NCBI RefSeq assembly: GCF_000813725.1
Contig: NZ_JWLD01000071.1
Span: 1 to 45,631 of the forward strand
Direction: 5' to 3'
Origin: Leisingera sp. ANG-Vp
Lineage (GTDB): Bacteria; Pseudomonadota; Alphaproteobacteria; Rhodobacterales; Rhodobacteraceae
DNA length: 45,631 bases
Below, in pieces: positions 29,570 to 38,342 of this stretch. The number at the start of each line of letters is the position of its first letter. Position 1 is the stretch's first letter. The position numbers were made by a program, and so were the translations under genes. The notes beneath the pieces were generated by a model. The model saw nothing but the letters and a program-made list of their open reading frames with translations, made no database searches and was not told the DNA's origin.

Positions 29570-29803
29570 TCATGGGCGCCAGAACGGAAGAGTGGCTTCA
29601 TAACGGGCGTCCTCGCGGCTAACCCCGATGTCCTTCAATTGCGCGTCGCTCAGATGTTTCAAATGGGTTCGTGTGCGCTGGCGCATGCTCCACTTGGTCA
29701 CCAGCACTGCAAAGGAGACGGCCCATTGCGCCAGCACCGGCAGGGCCGGGCGGCTGATCAGAAAGGACATGTTCGAGTGTGCAATATGCGTGTGCTGTAC
29801 CAT
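29570..29803 (-). CDS. DUF1127 domain protein
   Basis: A 77-residue protein. The C-terminal third (RTRTHLKHLSDAQLKDIGVSREDA) is the DUF1127 signature, a small Arg-rich domain common in alphaproteobacteria. Residues about 18-38 are hydrophobic (ALPVLAQWAVSFAVLV), possibly a membrane or amphipathic helix. AGGATAACC precedes the ATG at 29803, and a strong terminator follows the stop. Members have been linked to RNA turnover and phosphate or stress responses, but no biochemical role is settled. It is divergent from a MocR-type regulator with repeated operator-like sites between, suggesting joint control. Confidence 0.85.
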   Translation of the reverse strand: MVQHTHIAHSNMSFLISRPALPVLAQWAVSFAVLVTKWSMRQRTRTHLKHLSDAQLKDIGVSREDARYEATLPFWRP

Positions 29804-29823
29804 AGTGGTTATCCTGTATTGTG

Positions 29824-29908
29824 TTGATACAATCCTGTTGATTTGTCGTGTTGTTTTGATACAAAGGGTTCAGCATGTTGTCCAAGGATGGATTGTAATG
29901 GGTACAAT
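29824..29908. promoter_or_regulatory. Operator-like repeats in the DUF1127/MocR spacer
   Basis: TTGATACAA occurs at 29824-29832 and 29856-29864, 32 bases apart (three helical turns), and GATACAATCC recurs downstream inside the MocR gene near 29959. An inverted repeat ATTGTA-N5-TACAAT spans the MocR start codon (29892-29908). MocR/GntR regulators bind direct or inverted repeats in their own promoters, so autoregulation is plausible. The binding protein is inferred. Confidence 0.5.
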
Positions 29909-31301
29909 TTGGCCGCAAACCTTAGGTGAGACAAAAGGTCCCAAGTATAAAAAGGTGGCAGATACAATCCGGTCTGCCGTGGAAACAGGCAGTTTGAAAA
30001 TTGGTACAAAGCTGCCGCCGGTTCGCGACCTCGCGTACCAGTTGGGTATCACGCCTGGAACTGTCGCCCGTGCCTACAGCATCCTGACCGATGAGGGCGT
30101 CCTGGAAGCCGAGGTCGGGCGCGGCACCTTTGTAGCTGAAAAGAAGACACCGGTGCCCGATGACGTTTGGTCGCGGGAGCTGCATTTGCTGGAAGCGCGC
30201 GACCCGGGCCATGTCAGCCTGTTCAGCCCGCGCATCGCCGATATGGGGCAGGTGGCGGCGGTTCGCGAGGCGATGCAAAAGGCGGCCGGGAGCGAGGCCG
30301 CCAAATTCCTCAACTATCCGACCCGCAATGCCTATCTGCCTGTGCGGCAGGCGGCAGCGGATTGGCTGGCGCAATCGCCGGTCGGCAAGATATCGGAAAA
30401 CGATATTGTACTGACACACGGCGGCCAGAACGGGCTGATGGTGGTGCTGCAGGCAATCCTGCTGGGGCCGCAGCCGGTGATCATGGTTGAGGACCTCTCG
30501 TATGCCGGTTTTCGACGCGCCGCCGAACTGCTGCGTGCGCAAGTGGTCGAAGTGGCCATGGACGAGCAGGGTATCCGCCCCGACTCGATTGAGCTGGCAA
30601 TCCGCAAGACCGGTGCCACGGTGCTGTGCACCAGCCCCGAAGTGCACAATCCGACCGGCAATTACACGCCTCTGGAGCGGCGCAAGCAGATTGTCGCCAT
30701 TGCCCGGCGCCACGGGGTGCAGATTGTCGAGGATGACTGCTACCGGCTGGGCGAGGCGCGGGCGCCCAGCTACCGGGCGCTGGCGCCGGAGCTGGCCTGG
30801 CATGTGTCTTCAATCTCGAAACTGCTGACGCCTGCGCTGCGCGTCGGCTTTGCTTTGGCGCCAGAAGGGCGGGCGGCGGATCTGCGGCGGGTGGCGGAGT
30901 ACGGCTACTTCGGCTTGGCGCAGCCGTTGGCAGAAATTGTGCGTATCCTGCTGACCGATCCGCGGCTGGCGGACCTTGTGGCGGCAGTTCGGGCCGAAAT
31001 GGCGCGTTATGTGCGGGTGGCGGTCAATGCGCTTGGCGGGTTTGACCTGACTTGGAACCCGGACGTGCCTTTTGTCTGGCTGCGGCTGCCATCCGGCTGG
31101 CGCGCAGCTGCCTTTACCCGCGCGGCTGAGGCCAACGGCGTGCAGATCCGTTCAGCGGATGAATTTGCCCTGCGTGACGGCCGTGCACCGCACGCGGTGC
31201 GCATTGCCATCAACGCGCATGTGTCGCTGAAACGCTTCGAGGAGGCGATGCTGCGGCTGCGGGCGCTGCTGGACAACCCGCCGGAACAGATAAGCGTGTG
31301 A
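29898..31301 (+). CDS. MocR-type transcription regulator (GntR HTH + PLP aminotransferase fold)
   Basis: 467 residues from ATG 29898. The N-terminal GntR winged helix (KYKKVADTIRSAVETGSLKIGTKLPPVRDLA, then GITPGTVARAYSILTDEG) is followed by a linker. A type I aminotransferase-like domain comes next, with YLPVRQAAADWLA, LTHGGQNGLMVVLQAIL, SPEVHNPTGNY and the probable PLP lysine K308 in SSISKLLTPALRVGF. Such fused proteins (GabR, TauR, PdxR, DdlR) sense amines or amino acids via PLP. The open frame before ATG 29898 re-reads the DUF1127 gene. The effector is unknown. Confidence 0.9.
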   Translation: MGTIWPQTLGETKGPKYKKVADTIRSAVETGSLKIGTKLPPVRDLAYQLGITPGTVARAYSILTDEGVLEAEVGRGTFVAEKKTPVPDDVWSRELHLLEARDPGHVSLFSPRIADMGQVAAVREAMQKAAGSEAAKFLNYPTRNAYLPVRQAAADWLAQSPVGKISENDIVLTHGGQNGLMVVLQAILLGPQPVIMVEDLSYAGFRRAAELLRAQVVEVAMDEQGIRPDSIELAIRKTGATVLCTSPEVHNPTGNYTPLERRKQIVAIARRHGVQIVEDDCYRLGEARAPSYRALAPELAWHVSSISKLLTPALRVGFALAPEGRAADLRRVAEYGYFGLAQPLAEIVRILLTDPRLADLVAAVRAEMARYVRVAVNALGGFDLTWNPDVPFVWLRLPSGWRAAAFTRAAEANGVQIRSADEFALRDGRAPHAVRIAINAHVSLKRFEEAMLRLRALLDNPPEQISV

Positions 31302-31306
31302 AACAG

Positions 31307-31334
31307 AAGAGGCCGCCTTGGCAGGCGGCCTCTT
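31307..31334. terminator. Bidirectional terminator between MocR and lipoprotein genes
   Basis: AAGAGGCCGCC and GGCGGCCTCTT form an 11-bp stem around TTGGCA in the convergent gap (MocR + strand ends at 31301, lipoprotein minus strand ends at 31355). A short A/T stretch on each side fits transcription ending from both directions. Confidence 0.65.
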
Positions 31335-31354
31335 ATTGGAGCTGAAAGAGATTA

Positions 31355-31894
31355 CTAATCTTCCAGTTCAATCCACAGCGGAACTTCATTGGCGCCAAAG
31401 GACCAATTGTCCTTGCTTGCCGCAACGCCTGCAGTGACGGCGGCTGCAACCAGGCCGGCAATTGAGGCACCGCCGACAATCACGCCGTCCAGTGTGGGTT
31501 GTACCTTTGTCTCAGCTTCTTGCTCAGGTGTCCGGCAGTTCACACGGAGCGGCGTCGGCCGGCCCTTGAATTTTGGCAGGCGTACAACAGCAGGAGTGGT
31601 GAAAGATGCAGAAAACTCAGCTGAGTCCAAAGTGCAGGCAACGCCGGCGACCTCTGTCCGGTCATTGCTTACATTGGAACGGTTGATCCCAGAGAGCGCC
31701 AGTTGCTTCCTTTCTTCTGCATTCAATTCAAAGAAAAAGGTGCGCACAACCGGTTCAGTGTACCCGGTGACGCGGCTCGCGATGTGATCGGTCTTAAAAG
31801 CAACTGCGACTGGCGGCTGGTCCACAGGCGCATACTGCATGCAGCCGCTTGCCGCCAGGGCCAGCGGCAACAGGACAAGGGAGGAAAGTTTCAA
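31355..31894 (-). CDS. Hypothetical lipoprotein
   Basis: The chosen TTG start at 31894 gives MKLSSLVLLPLALAASGC, a textbook lipoprotein signal with the lipid-attached Cys at position 18; AGAGAG lies just upstream. A longer frame from 31966 would add a 24-residue charged n-region. The mature part (about 160 residues) has an Ala-rich hydrophobic stretch near residues 138-160 (GVIVGGASIAGLVAAAVTAG) and cysteines in VACTLDSAEFSASF and RVNCRTPEQEAE. No family is recognised. Base composition is a little lower in GC than neighbours. It is convergent with the MocR gene. Confidence 0.6.
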   Translation of the reverse strand: MKLSSLVLLPLALAASGCMQYAPVDQPPVAVAFKTDHIASRVTGYTEPVVRTFFFELNAEERKQLALSGINRSNVSNDRTEVAGVACTLDSAEFSASFTTPAVVRLPKFKGRPTPLRVNCRTPEQEAETKVQPTLDGVIVGGASIAGLVAAAVTAGVAASKDNWSFGANEVPLWIELED

Positions 31895-32090
31895 ATTGGG
31901 TACTCTCTGGTTGAATTTCTGCAGATGGATTAACGGTGCGATTGGTTTCAGGGCAAGCTGGTGCAAAAACAGGATAGAAAGTGTTGCTTTATTGGCTCGC
32001 TCCAGGCGGGAAGGCCGAATGGATGTGGGGTAATATATTACCTATTTCATAACCTATTGAATTCAAACATTTTATTATTGCCTTACTCTG

Positions 32091-32119
32091 TTGACCTGTC
32101 TTTTCGATCCCCGTAAACC
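32091..32119 (+). promoter_or_regulatory. rplM: Probable promoter of rplM-rpsI
   Basis: TTGACC (32091-32096) and TAAACC (32114-32119) are separated by 17 bases, a good -35/-10 arrangement for a strong housekeeping promoter. The expected start site is near 32126, leaving a leader of about 60 bases before rplM. An AT-rich block lies upstream (32030-32090). Confidence 0.6.
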
Positions 32120-32186
32120 CCCTCCATCGCATTCAGGCGCTTCCCGTTGGGGATTCTGCCTTCACGACAAACAGGATTGACCTGCC

Positions 32187-32645
32187 ATGAAAACCTTCTC
32201 TGCTACTCCGGCAGACATCGAGAAGAAGTGGATCCTGATCGACGCCGAGGGCGTTGTTCTGGGCCGTCTTGCCTCGATCGTCGCCATGCGTCTGCGTGGC
32301 AAGCACAAAGCGTCCTTCACTCCGCATATGGACATGGGCGACAACGTCATCATCATCAACGCCGACAAGGTCCAGATGACCGGCAAGAAGCGCGATGAGC
32401 ACTTCTACTGGCACACCGGCCACCCGGGCGGCATCAAGTCGCGCACCAAGCAGGAGATCCTGGAAGGTGCACACCCGGAGCGCGTTGTGACTCAGGCTGT
32501 CAAGCGCATGCTGCCGGGCAACCGCCTGTCGCGCCAGCAAATGACCAACCTGCGCGTTTACGCCGGTGCCGAGCACCCGCACGAAGCCCAGGCCCCTGAA
32601 GTTCTGGACGTCAAGTCCATGAACAAGAAAAACACCCGGAGCTGA
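32187..32645 (+). CDS. rplM: 50S ribosomal protein L13 (RplM)
   Basis: Large-subunit protein that binds 23S rRNA. The 152-residue product shows [57 protein letters not shown] and [16 protein letters not shown], typical of L13. The start ATG has a weak AGGA at about 11 bases. It is followed by rpsI after 5 bases, the universal bacterial pair. Confidence 0.98.
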   Translation: MKTFSATPADIEKKWILIDAEGVVLGRLASIVAMRLRGKHKASFTPHMDMGDNVIIINADKVQMTGKKRDEHFYWHTGHPGGIKSRTKQEILEGAHPERVVTQAVKRMLPGNRLSRQQMTNLRVYAGAEHPHEAQAPEVLDVKSMNKKNTRS

Positions 32646-32650
32646 TATTG

Positions 32651-33136
32651 ATGTCTGATCAGATCAACACTCTTGAAGAGCTCGCAGCTGCAACCGGTGT
32701 GGAAGCAGTGGCTGAAGAAACCATCGCGCGTGAGCCGGTTCGTGACGAACTGGGCCGTGCTTATGCCACCGGCAAGCGTAAAGACGCTGTTGCCCGCGTC
32801 TGGATCAAGCCGGGCTCCGGCAAGGTCGAAGTCAACGGCCGCGAAATCAACAAGTATTTCGCCCGCCCGGTGCTGCAGATGATCCTGCGCCAGCCGTTCC
32901 AGGTTGCCGGCGTCGAAGACCAGTTCGACGTTTACGCCACCGTCAAAGGCGGCGGCCTGTCCGGTCAGGCCGGTGCGGTCAAGCACGGCATCTCCAAAGC
33001 TCTGCAGCTGTTCGACCCGTCCCTGCGCGGCGCACTGAAAGCAGCCGGCTTCCTGACCCGCGACAGCCGCGTTGTGGAACGTAAGAAATACGGTAAGCGC
33101 AAAGCCCGCCGTTCGTTCCAGTTCTCGAAGCGCTGA
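32651..33136 (+). CDS. rpsI: 30S ribosomal protein S9 (RpsI)
   Basis: Small-subunit protein whose C-terminal tail reaches the P-site. Residues about 35-161 form the S9 core ([20 protein letters not shown], then [10 protein letters not shown] with the conserved final Lys-Arg). The first ~34 residues are an acidic extension absent from E. coli S9 (130 residues), which I recall as usual for Rhodobacterales. A TTG at 32648 is in frame directly before the ATG at 32651; the ATG is used. Confidence 0.97.
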   Translation: MSDQINTLEELAAATGVEAVAEETIAREPVRDELGRAYATGKRKDAVARVWIKPGSGKVEVNGREINKYFARPVLQMILRQPFQVAGVEDQFDVYATVKGGGLSGQAGAVKHGISKALQLFDPSLRGALKAAGFLTRDSRVVERKKYGKRKARRSFQFSKR

Positions 33137-33159
33137 TTTCGGAACACAATTTTTCTGGA

Positions 33160-33187
33160 AGGGGCCTGCCGTTGGCAGGCCCTTTTC
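33160..33187 (+). terminator. rpsI: Intrinsic terminator after rpsI
   Basis: GGGCCTGCC (33162-33170) pairs with GGCAGGCCC (33174-33182) around GTT, followed by TTTT. It ends the rplM-rpsI transcript. The rest of the gap to 33405 holds a CCCCGC/GCGGGG hairpin (33298-33315) and no gene. Confidence 0.85.
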
Positions 33188-33405
33188 CTTTGCGGCCTGT
33201 GTCCTGTTGCGCCGATAAAGCCTGTTCAGCCAGCAGTCGAGCTGATCGATGGGCGGCAGAGCATTGCTGCCGATTAGGCCGCTTATTCAGGGGAAATCCC
33301 CGCCTGAGCGCGGGGCCGGACCAGCCTCTTTCCTGCGGCCCCGTTAACTTTTCGGAAAAATTGGCGTAAGATGGGCGGCACTGCATCCTGTGGGGGACTG
33401 CTGAC

Positions 33406-33774
33406 ATGCCGCAAACGATTTACGAGAAGTACGGCGGGTTCAGCGCCATCAGCCGCGTCGTGATGACATTTTATGAGATGGCGCTCGATTCAGATCAGAT
33501 TGGCGATTACTTTGCCGATGTCGACATGCCGCGGCTGATCGACCATCAGACCAAGTTCATTTCCTCGCTGCTGGGCGGGCCGGCCTCTTTCAGCGACGAG
33601 AGGCTGGAGGCGGTGCACAGGGCCTTGGGCATTTCCCATGCGGACTTCGATGAAATGGGGGCGCTACTCAAGGAGGCGCTGATACAGCATGGTCTGTCAG
33701 ATCCGGATGTCCGCACCACTCTTGGGGCAATCGAAGCCAAGCGCAACATCATCGTCACCCGGGACGCGGCATGA
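33406..33774 (+). CDS. Group I truncated haemoglobin
   Basis: A 122-residue truncated globin that resembles mycobacterial trHbN in layout. It starts TIYEKYGGFSAISRVVMTFY, where Y23 is at the distal B10 position that stabilises bound O2 or NO. The heme-contact region YFADVDMPRLIDHQTKFISSLLGGP follows, and the proximal His is H71 in EAVHRALGI. Known members bind O2 or turn NO into nitrate, or serve as sensors. Its TGA overlaps the start of an adenylate cyclase gene (ATGA), so the two are translated together; a sensor role for the cyclase is inferred from that. Confidence 0.9.
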   Translation: MPQTIYEKYGGFSAISRVVMTFYEMALDSDQIGDYFADVDMPRLIDHQTKFISSLLGGPASFSDERLEAVHRALGISHADFDEMGALLKEALIQHGLSDPDVRTTLGAIEAKRNIIVTRDAA

Positions 33775-34829
33775 GCATCGCCGCCATCAACGAGCAGCTG
33801 CTGCGCGCAATTGGCGTGGGAGTGGCCGTTGTCCGCGCCTCTGATCTGGGTTTTGTGTTTCATAATCAGCCCTTCGCCGAATGGTTCGGCACTCCTGGTC
33901 CTGACGCCTCTCTGACAGATGCAATTGAAGGATTGAGTGCTGAGGACCTTGGCCCCTTATGCGAGGAGGGGCTGCGGTATTCGGCCGAACTGAAGATAAA
34001 GCGGAAGCGGCGCACGCTGGTCTTTGCGATCAATATCTCTCAGGCCAGCCACCGGGACGAGGCGCTGCTGGTGGTCGAATGCCAGAACATCACCCGCATC
34101 CGCGAGCTGGAGAGCATGATCGACAGCTATTCTGCCATGGTCGAGCGCAACACCCGTGAGCTGGAGCGCGAAAAAGAGCGGGTGGAGCGGCTGCTGCTCA
34201 ACCTGATGCCGCGCTCGGTCTATGAAGAGTTCAAGACTTTCGGGGTGGTGACCCCGCAGCTTTATCCCACGGTTTCGGTGGTGATGCTGGACTTCGTGAA
34301 CTTCACCGATTTTGCCTCGCGCACCGACCCGACGGTGACCCTGGGCGAGCTGAATGACATTTTCACCGCCTTCGACCGCATTGTCGAGCAATACGGCTGC
34401 GAGCGGATCAAGACCATCGGCGATGCTTACCTTGCGGTCTCAGGCATGCCCGAAGCCGCGCCGGATCACGCCACCGCCGTTGCTCATTGCGCAACCCGTT
34501 TCCTGCGCTACCTGGAGCGGCGCAACCAAAGCCATCAGCACAAATGGGAGGCCCGGATCGGGCTGGGAACCGGCTCTGCCGTCGGTTCTGTGGTCGGTAT
34601 CCAGAAGTACGTCTATGACGTCTTCGGCCCCGCAGTGAACCTGGCGTCGCGTCTGCAAGTCTTTGCCAATCCGATGAAAATCGTGGCGCCGGAAGAGATG
34701 AAAGAGGCGCTGTCCGAGGAATTCCGCGTTACCGACATCGGCCCGGAGGACATCAAGGGCATCGGCGAAGTGCATCTGGTCAACGTCGGCGATGAACTCA
34801 GCGCGCCGCAGCCTGCGACCCGGTTCTAG
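33771..34829 (+). CDS. PAS-linked class III adenylate cyclase
   Basis: 352 residues. Residues 1-115 look PAS-like (GVGVAVVRASDLGFVFHNQPF, a charged sheet, then VVECQNITRIRELE). A coiled coil/signalling helix spans about 116-145, with the LLLNLMPRSVYEEFK motif like those before eukaryotic soluble cyclases. The catalytic domain (about 165-330) has metal Asp D174 and D218, K214 and D283 at the base-choice positions (favouring ATP), and N290/R294 of VNLASR. So cAMP is the likely product. It overlaps the truncated globin gene by 4 bases. It is probably cytosolic, since no membrane span or signal peptide is seen. Confidence 0.9.
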   Translation: MSIAAINEQLLRAIGVGVAVVRASDLGFVFHNQPFAEWFGTPGPDASLTDAIEGLSAEDLGPLCEEGLRYSAELKIKRKRRTLVFAINISQASHRDEALLVVECQNITRIRELESMIDSYSAMVERNTRELEREKERVERLLLNLMPRSVYEEFKTFGVVTPQLYPTVSVVMLDFVNFTDFASRTDPTVTLGELNDIFTAFDRIVEQYGCERIKTIGDAYLAVSGMPEAAPDHATAVAHCATRFLRYLERRNQSHQHKWEARIGLGTGSAVGSVVGIQKYVYDVFGPAVNLASRLQVFANPMKIVAPEEMKEALSEEFRVTDIGPEDIKGIGEVHLVNVGDELSAPQPATRF

Positions 34830-34838
34830 CTGCGTGCG

Positions 34839-35456
34839 TCAGTTGTCGGGTGCAATCAGCCCCAGGCCGCGCAGGTAAATCCCGATGCCGCTCTCAAGTA
34901 AATCCTCGGGCGGGAAGGGGGAGGCAGCCCCCGGAGAATTCCGTGCATAAAGCTCCACCACCCCATGGCTCATCGCCAGCACATGGGCCGAGAACATCGA
35001 GGCGGGCGGGCGTTTATCCTCGGGGATATGCTGGCTGAGGTCGGCCGCGGCGCGTTCCAGGATCGCCCGGGCGCGGGCTGCTGCGTCGGCCAGTTCCGGT
35101 GTGCGGTTCACGGAAATGCCGCTTTCGAACATGGCGATGTAATGGCCGGGATGCTTGCGGGCAAAGGCCAGATAGGCGCGCCCGGTTGCCTCAAAGGCCG
35201 CCAGCGCCGAAGGCTGGTACTTGTCATAGGCGTGCTGCATCAGGTCGGCGAACATCACGTATCCCTGGCGCGAGGCCTCGGCGATCAGGTCTTCCCGCCC
35301 TTCGAAGTGGCGGTAGACAGCCGCCGGTGTGACGCCCGCCGTCTTGGCCGCTTCCGACAGTGTAAAGCCGGTCGGCCCCTTGGCCTCGATCAGCTGCAGG
35401 GCCGCCTCGACCAGCGCCTGGCGCAGATTGCCGTGATGATAACCGCGTTTAGGCAT
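34839..35456 (-). CDS. TetR/AcrR-family regulator
   Basis: 205 residues from ATG 35456. The N-terminal helix-turn-helix is [56 protein letters not shown], a typical TetR DNA-binding domain. The rest is a helical ligand/dimer domain whose effector cannot be told. The start overlaps the 3' end of ppk2 by 8 bases, out of frame, so it may be the last gene of that minus-strand run. A longer frame from 35531 adds unlike residues. It is convergent with the cyclase gene, with 9 bases between stops. Confidence 0.9.
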   Translation of the reverse strand: MPKRGYHHGNLRQALVEAALQLIEAKGPTGFTLSEAAKTAGVTPAAVYRHFEGREDLIAEASRQGYVMFADLMQHAYDKYQPSALAAFEATGRAYLAFARKHPGHYIAMFESGISVNRTPELADAAARARAILERAAADLSQHIPEDKRPPASMFSAHVLAMSHGVVELYARNSPGAASPFPPEDLLESGIGIYLRGLGLIAPDN

Positions 35457-36318
35457 CCCAGATGTCCGGGCCTCCGCAAACTTCCGGATCCAGGGCGCCG
35501 ATGGCCTTGGGATCCTTGTTCTTGTATTCAATGCTGCTCAGCACCTGGCGGATCGCCATCAGCCGCGCCCGCCTTTTGTCATCCGAGCGCACCAGGGTCC
35601 AGGGGGCCTCAGGCGAATGGCTGCGTTCCAGCGTCTCGGAAATGGCGGCGGAATAGGCGTCCCATTTCTCCAGCCCCTTCACGTCAATGCTGCTCAGCTT
35701 CCACTGCTTCAGCGGATCGGATTCGCGGGCCAGGAACCGCCGCAGCTGCTCGGCCCGGCCGACGTTCAGCCAGAACTTGAACAGCTGCACACCGTCCTCC
35801 ACCAAAGCCCGCTCATACCCGTTGACCTGATGAAAGAACCGCTCCCGCTGCGCGTCGGTGCAGAAGCCGAATACTTTCTCGACCACGCCGCGGTTGTACC
35901 AGCTACGGTCGAAAAAGACGATCTCGCCGCCCGCAGGCAGGTGCTGGGTGTAGCGCTGGAAATACCATTGGCTTTGCTCGGCCTCAGTGGGTTTCGAAAG
36001 GGCCACCACCCGCGCGCCGCGCGGGTTCAGGTTTTCCCGGAAGCGTTTGATGGTGCCGCCCTTGCCGGCTGCATCGCGGCCTTCGAACACGATGGCAATT
36101 CGGGCGCCGCTGTCCTTGACCCAGGCCTGCAGCTTAACCAGCTCGACCTGCAGCGCTTCCAGTTCTTTTTCGTATTTCTTGCGTGCCATCCGCTCCTGGT
36201 GGGGATAGCTGCGTGAGAGGATTTCATCCTTGTCCGCGCCCGCAATAGCCTTGCGGACCGCTTCCGGCGCGCCGGTTTCAAAAAACCGGCTGATGGCCCC
36301 GTCAAATGGCAGCGGCAT
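35449..36318 (-). CDS. ppk2: Polyphosphate kinase 2 (PPK2 family)
   Basis: Transfers phosphate between polyphosphate and nucleoside diphosphates or monophosphates. The 289-residue product has Walker [12 protein letters not shown] (K86), the [21 protein letters not shown] segment, Walker [17 protein letters not shown], and [26 protein letters not shown]. The length fits the one-domain class I form. It follows the alpha/beta hydrolase gene (61-base gap), and its end overlaps the TetR start. Nucleotide preference (GDP or ADP) is not readable here. Confidence 0.94.
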   Translation of the reverse strand: MPLPFDGAISRFFETGAPEAVRKAIAGADKDEILSRSYPHQERMARKKYEKELEALQVELVKLQAWVKDSGARIAIVFEGRDAAGKGGTIKRFRENLNPRGARVVALSKPTEAEQSQWYFQRYTQHLPAGGEIVFFDRSWYNRGVVEKVFGFCTDAQRERFFHQVNGYERALVEDGVQLFKFWLNVGRAEQLRRFLARESDPLKQWKLSSIDVKGLEKWDAYSAAISETLERSHSPEAPWTLVRSDDKRRARLMAIRQVLSSIEYKNKDPKAIGALDPEVCGGPDIWDA

Positions 36319-36379
36319 GTGTAAAACCCTTCTGTCCTCAATCCCTTATATGGGGAATGAGTATGGGATGTGAATCACC

Positions 36380-37336
36380 TTAACGCAAATTTGCGCGGAC
36401 CGCGGCGCGGCGGACCGCGGCGGCTACATCATCGGTTGCCACGTGGTGCGGCATATGGCCGATGCCCTCCAGCAGGGTGACATTTGCGGTTTCAATGTTG
36501 CGCGCCAGGCCTTCCGCATGAAGTTCCGGGCTGACCAAATCGTCTGCACTGCCATGGATCACCTCCAGCGGCACCCTGATTTCGGGATAGCGTGGAGACA
36601 GGGCAATGACCTCTTCCAGCAGATTGGCGCGCTGACGGGCATTGGCCCGCATCGAGCTGCGGCGCAGTGTCAGGCCCGTTCCAAAGTGCGCGGCATAACC
36701 CTCCGGAGCTGGCTGCGGGGCAAAGACATCTTGCAGGGAGCTCTCAACTTTTGCGCGCGGTACAAAGGCCGTCAGCAGCGGCACCGCCAGGGCGCTGCCC
36801 GCACGGGAGGACGTGACCCGGTAAAGCGGATCCAGCGGCGTGGTCCAGGGGTAGGCTACCCCTGACACCGTCACGAGCGCCGAGAGGCTGCCGGGATGAT
36901 CCACCGCCCAGGCGAGCGCGACTGCACCGCCATAGCTTTGCCCCAGCACGATCGGTTTTTCCGCCCCCATTTGACCGGCGGCCTGTTGCAGCACTTCGGC
37001 TTGGCGGCGGATGCTGTCCCCGCCGCCGAGCGGGCTGGAGTACCCCAGCCCGGGGCGGTCAAAGATCAGAATCCGGTAGTCGTCTGCCAGCGCCGGCGCC
37101 AGCCGGAACGTCATGTCCCGGATGTTGCCGCTGGAGCCGTGGATCAGCACCAGATCCGGAGCGCTGCCCTGCGGCTGGCCCATCTCGACCGCATGGACCT
37201 GGTGGCCGCCCACCTGAAGGAACCTGCCTTGCGGCGGATAGGCGGCCTCAGCCCGGGCCTCATTGACAGATGCCTTCCAAAGAGTGCCGCCCCAGGCCAG
37301 GGCGGCCAGAACAAGCAGGGAAGCACTTATTGCCAC
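36380..37336 (-). CDS. Membrane-anchored alpha/beta hydrolase
   Basis: 318 residues. One N-terminal membrane or signal segment (ISASLLVLAALAWGGTLW, residues 3-20) precedes an alpha/beta hydrolase domain. HGSSGNIRD holds the oxyanion region, the nucleophile is S134 in VLGQSYGGAVAL, the acid is in HGSADDLVSPEL, and His is in LEGIGHMPHHV. Such proteins are esterases or lipases; the natural substrate cannot be told. It begins 8 bases after the metAA stop, so it is probably co-transcribed. CGCAAATTTGCG, a 12-bp palindrome (36384-36395), lies at its 3' end. Confidence 0.87.
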   Translation of the reverse strand: MAISASLLVLAALAWGGTLWKASVNEARAEAAYPPQGRFLQVGGHQVHAVEMGQPQGSAPDLVLIHGSSGNIRDMTFRLAPALADDYRILIFDRPGLGYSSPLGGGDSIRRQAEVLQQAAGQMGAEKPIVLGQSYGGAVALAWAVDHPGSLSALVTVSGVAYPWTTPLDPLYRVTSSRAGSALAVPLLTAFVPRAKVESSLQDVFAPQPAPEGYAAHFGTGLTLRRSSMRANARQRANLLEEVIALSPRYPEIRVPLEVIHGSADDLVSPELHAEGLARNIETANVTLLEGIGHMPHHVATDDVAAAVRRAAVRANLR

Positions 37337-37344
37337 GGCTTTCT

Positions 37345-38283
37345 TCAGGCGCGCAGGTCCGTCATCTCGACGCCGATCCGGTTGATGTCGTAGGGCGTGG
37401 TTTCATAGATCTCGCTGATCCAGTTGGTGTACAGAAGATGCGCATGGCTGCGCCAGCGGTTCAGCGGCTGGCGGCTGGGATCGTCGTCCGGATAGTAGTT
37501 GCCCGGCACGTTGATCGGAGTGCCATTGGCCACGTCGCGGTCGTACTCCTGCTTCAGCGTATCGTTGTCGTATTCGAAGTGGTTGAAGATATAGAGCGCC
37601 CGGTGCGCCGGGTCCTCAACCAGGCAGGGGCCGACCTCGTCGCTGCCCAGAAGCGTTGTCAGCCCGGGGGCGGCGTCGATTTCATCCTGCTTCATCTCGG
37701 TCCAGCGGCTGACCGGGATCACGAAATCATCCGAGAATCCGCGCAGATACGGAGAAGCCGGCGCCAGGTTCTGGTGCCGGAAACAGCCGAACGCCTTGTG
37801 GTCCAGCATGTGTTTCTTCACGCCATGGAAATGGTTGATCATCGCCATGCCGCCCCAGCAGACGCCAAAGGTGGAATGCACGTTGGTCTGGGTCCAGTCC
37901 ATCACCTCGCGCAGTTCGTCCCAATAGGTCACATCGGTGAACTCAAGATGCTCGATCGGGGCGCCGGTGATGATCAGCCCGTCGAACTTCTCGTGCTTCA
38001 CCTCCTGGAAAGGGCGGTAGAACTCGGCCATATGCGCAGCCGCAGTGTTCTTGGTGCGGTGCTCGCTCATCCGGATCAGGTTCAGGTCGATCTGCAACGG
38101 CGTGGCGCCGATCAGCCGGGCAAACTGGTTCTCGGTCTGGATCTTCTTGGGCATCAGATTGAGCAGCCCGATGCGGATCGGCCGGATATCCTGACGTGCC
38201 GCCTGATCCGGCGACATGACCATCACGCCTTCGTTCTTCAGAACGTCATAGGCGGGAAGGTCTGCGGGGATCTTGATGGGCAT
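37345..38283 (-). CDS. metAA: Homoserine O-acetyltransferase MetAA
   Basis: Activates homoserine for methionine synthesis. The 312-residue product belongs to the MetA fold ([24 protein letters not shown]). The nucleophile is C142 in [14 protein letters not shown], and E111 in [13 protein letters not shown] is the residue known to select acetyl-CoA over succinyl-CoA (Gly in E. coli MetA). Hence the acetyl form is called. It is followed by the alpha/beta hydrolase and preceded, 59 bases upstream, by a P-loop protein. No SAM riboswitch was recognised in that short gap. Confidence 0.94.
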   Translation of the reverse strand: MPIKIPADLPAYDVLKNEGVMVMSPDQAARQDIRPIRIGLLNLMPKKIQTENQFARLIGATPLQIDLNLIRMSEHRTKNTAAAHMAEFYRPFQEVKHEKFDGLIITGAPIEHLEFTDVTYWDELREVMDWTQTNVHSTFGVCWGGMAMINHFHGVKKHMLDHKAFGCFRHQNLAPASPYLRGFSDDFVIPVSRWTEMKQDEIDAAPGLTTLLGSDEVGPCLVEDPAHRALYIFNHFEYDNDTLKQEYDRDVANGTPINVPGNYYPDDDPSRQPLNRWRSHAHLLYTNWISEIYETTPYDINRIGVEMTDLRA

Positions 38284-38342
38284 GTCAATGTCCTGATTTG
38301 CGGATGGTTGTACGATATAGCGGAAGCCGACAGATAAGCGTC

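Noticed and set aside
38284-38342. SAM-type riboswitch before metAA
   Set aside because: The 59-base gap is too short and lacks the consensus stems of SAM-I, SAM-II or SAM/SAH elements as I know them.
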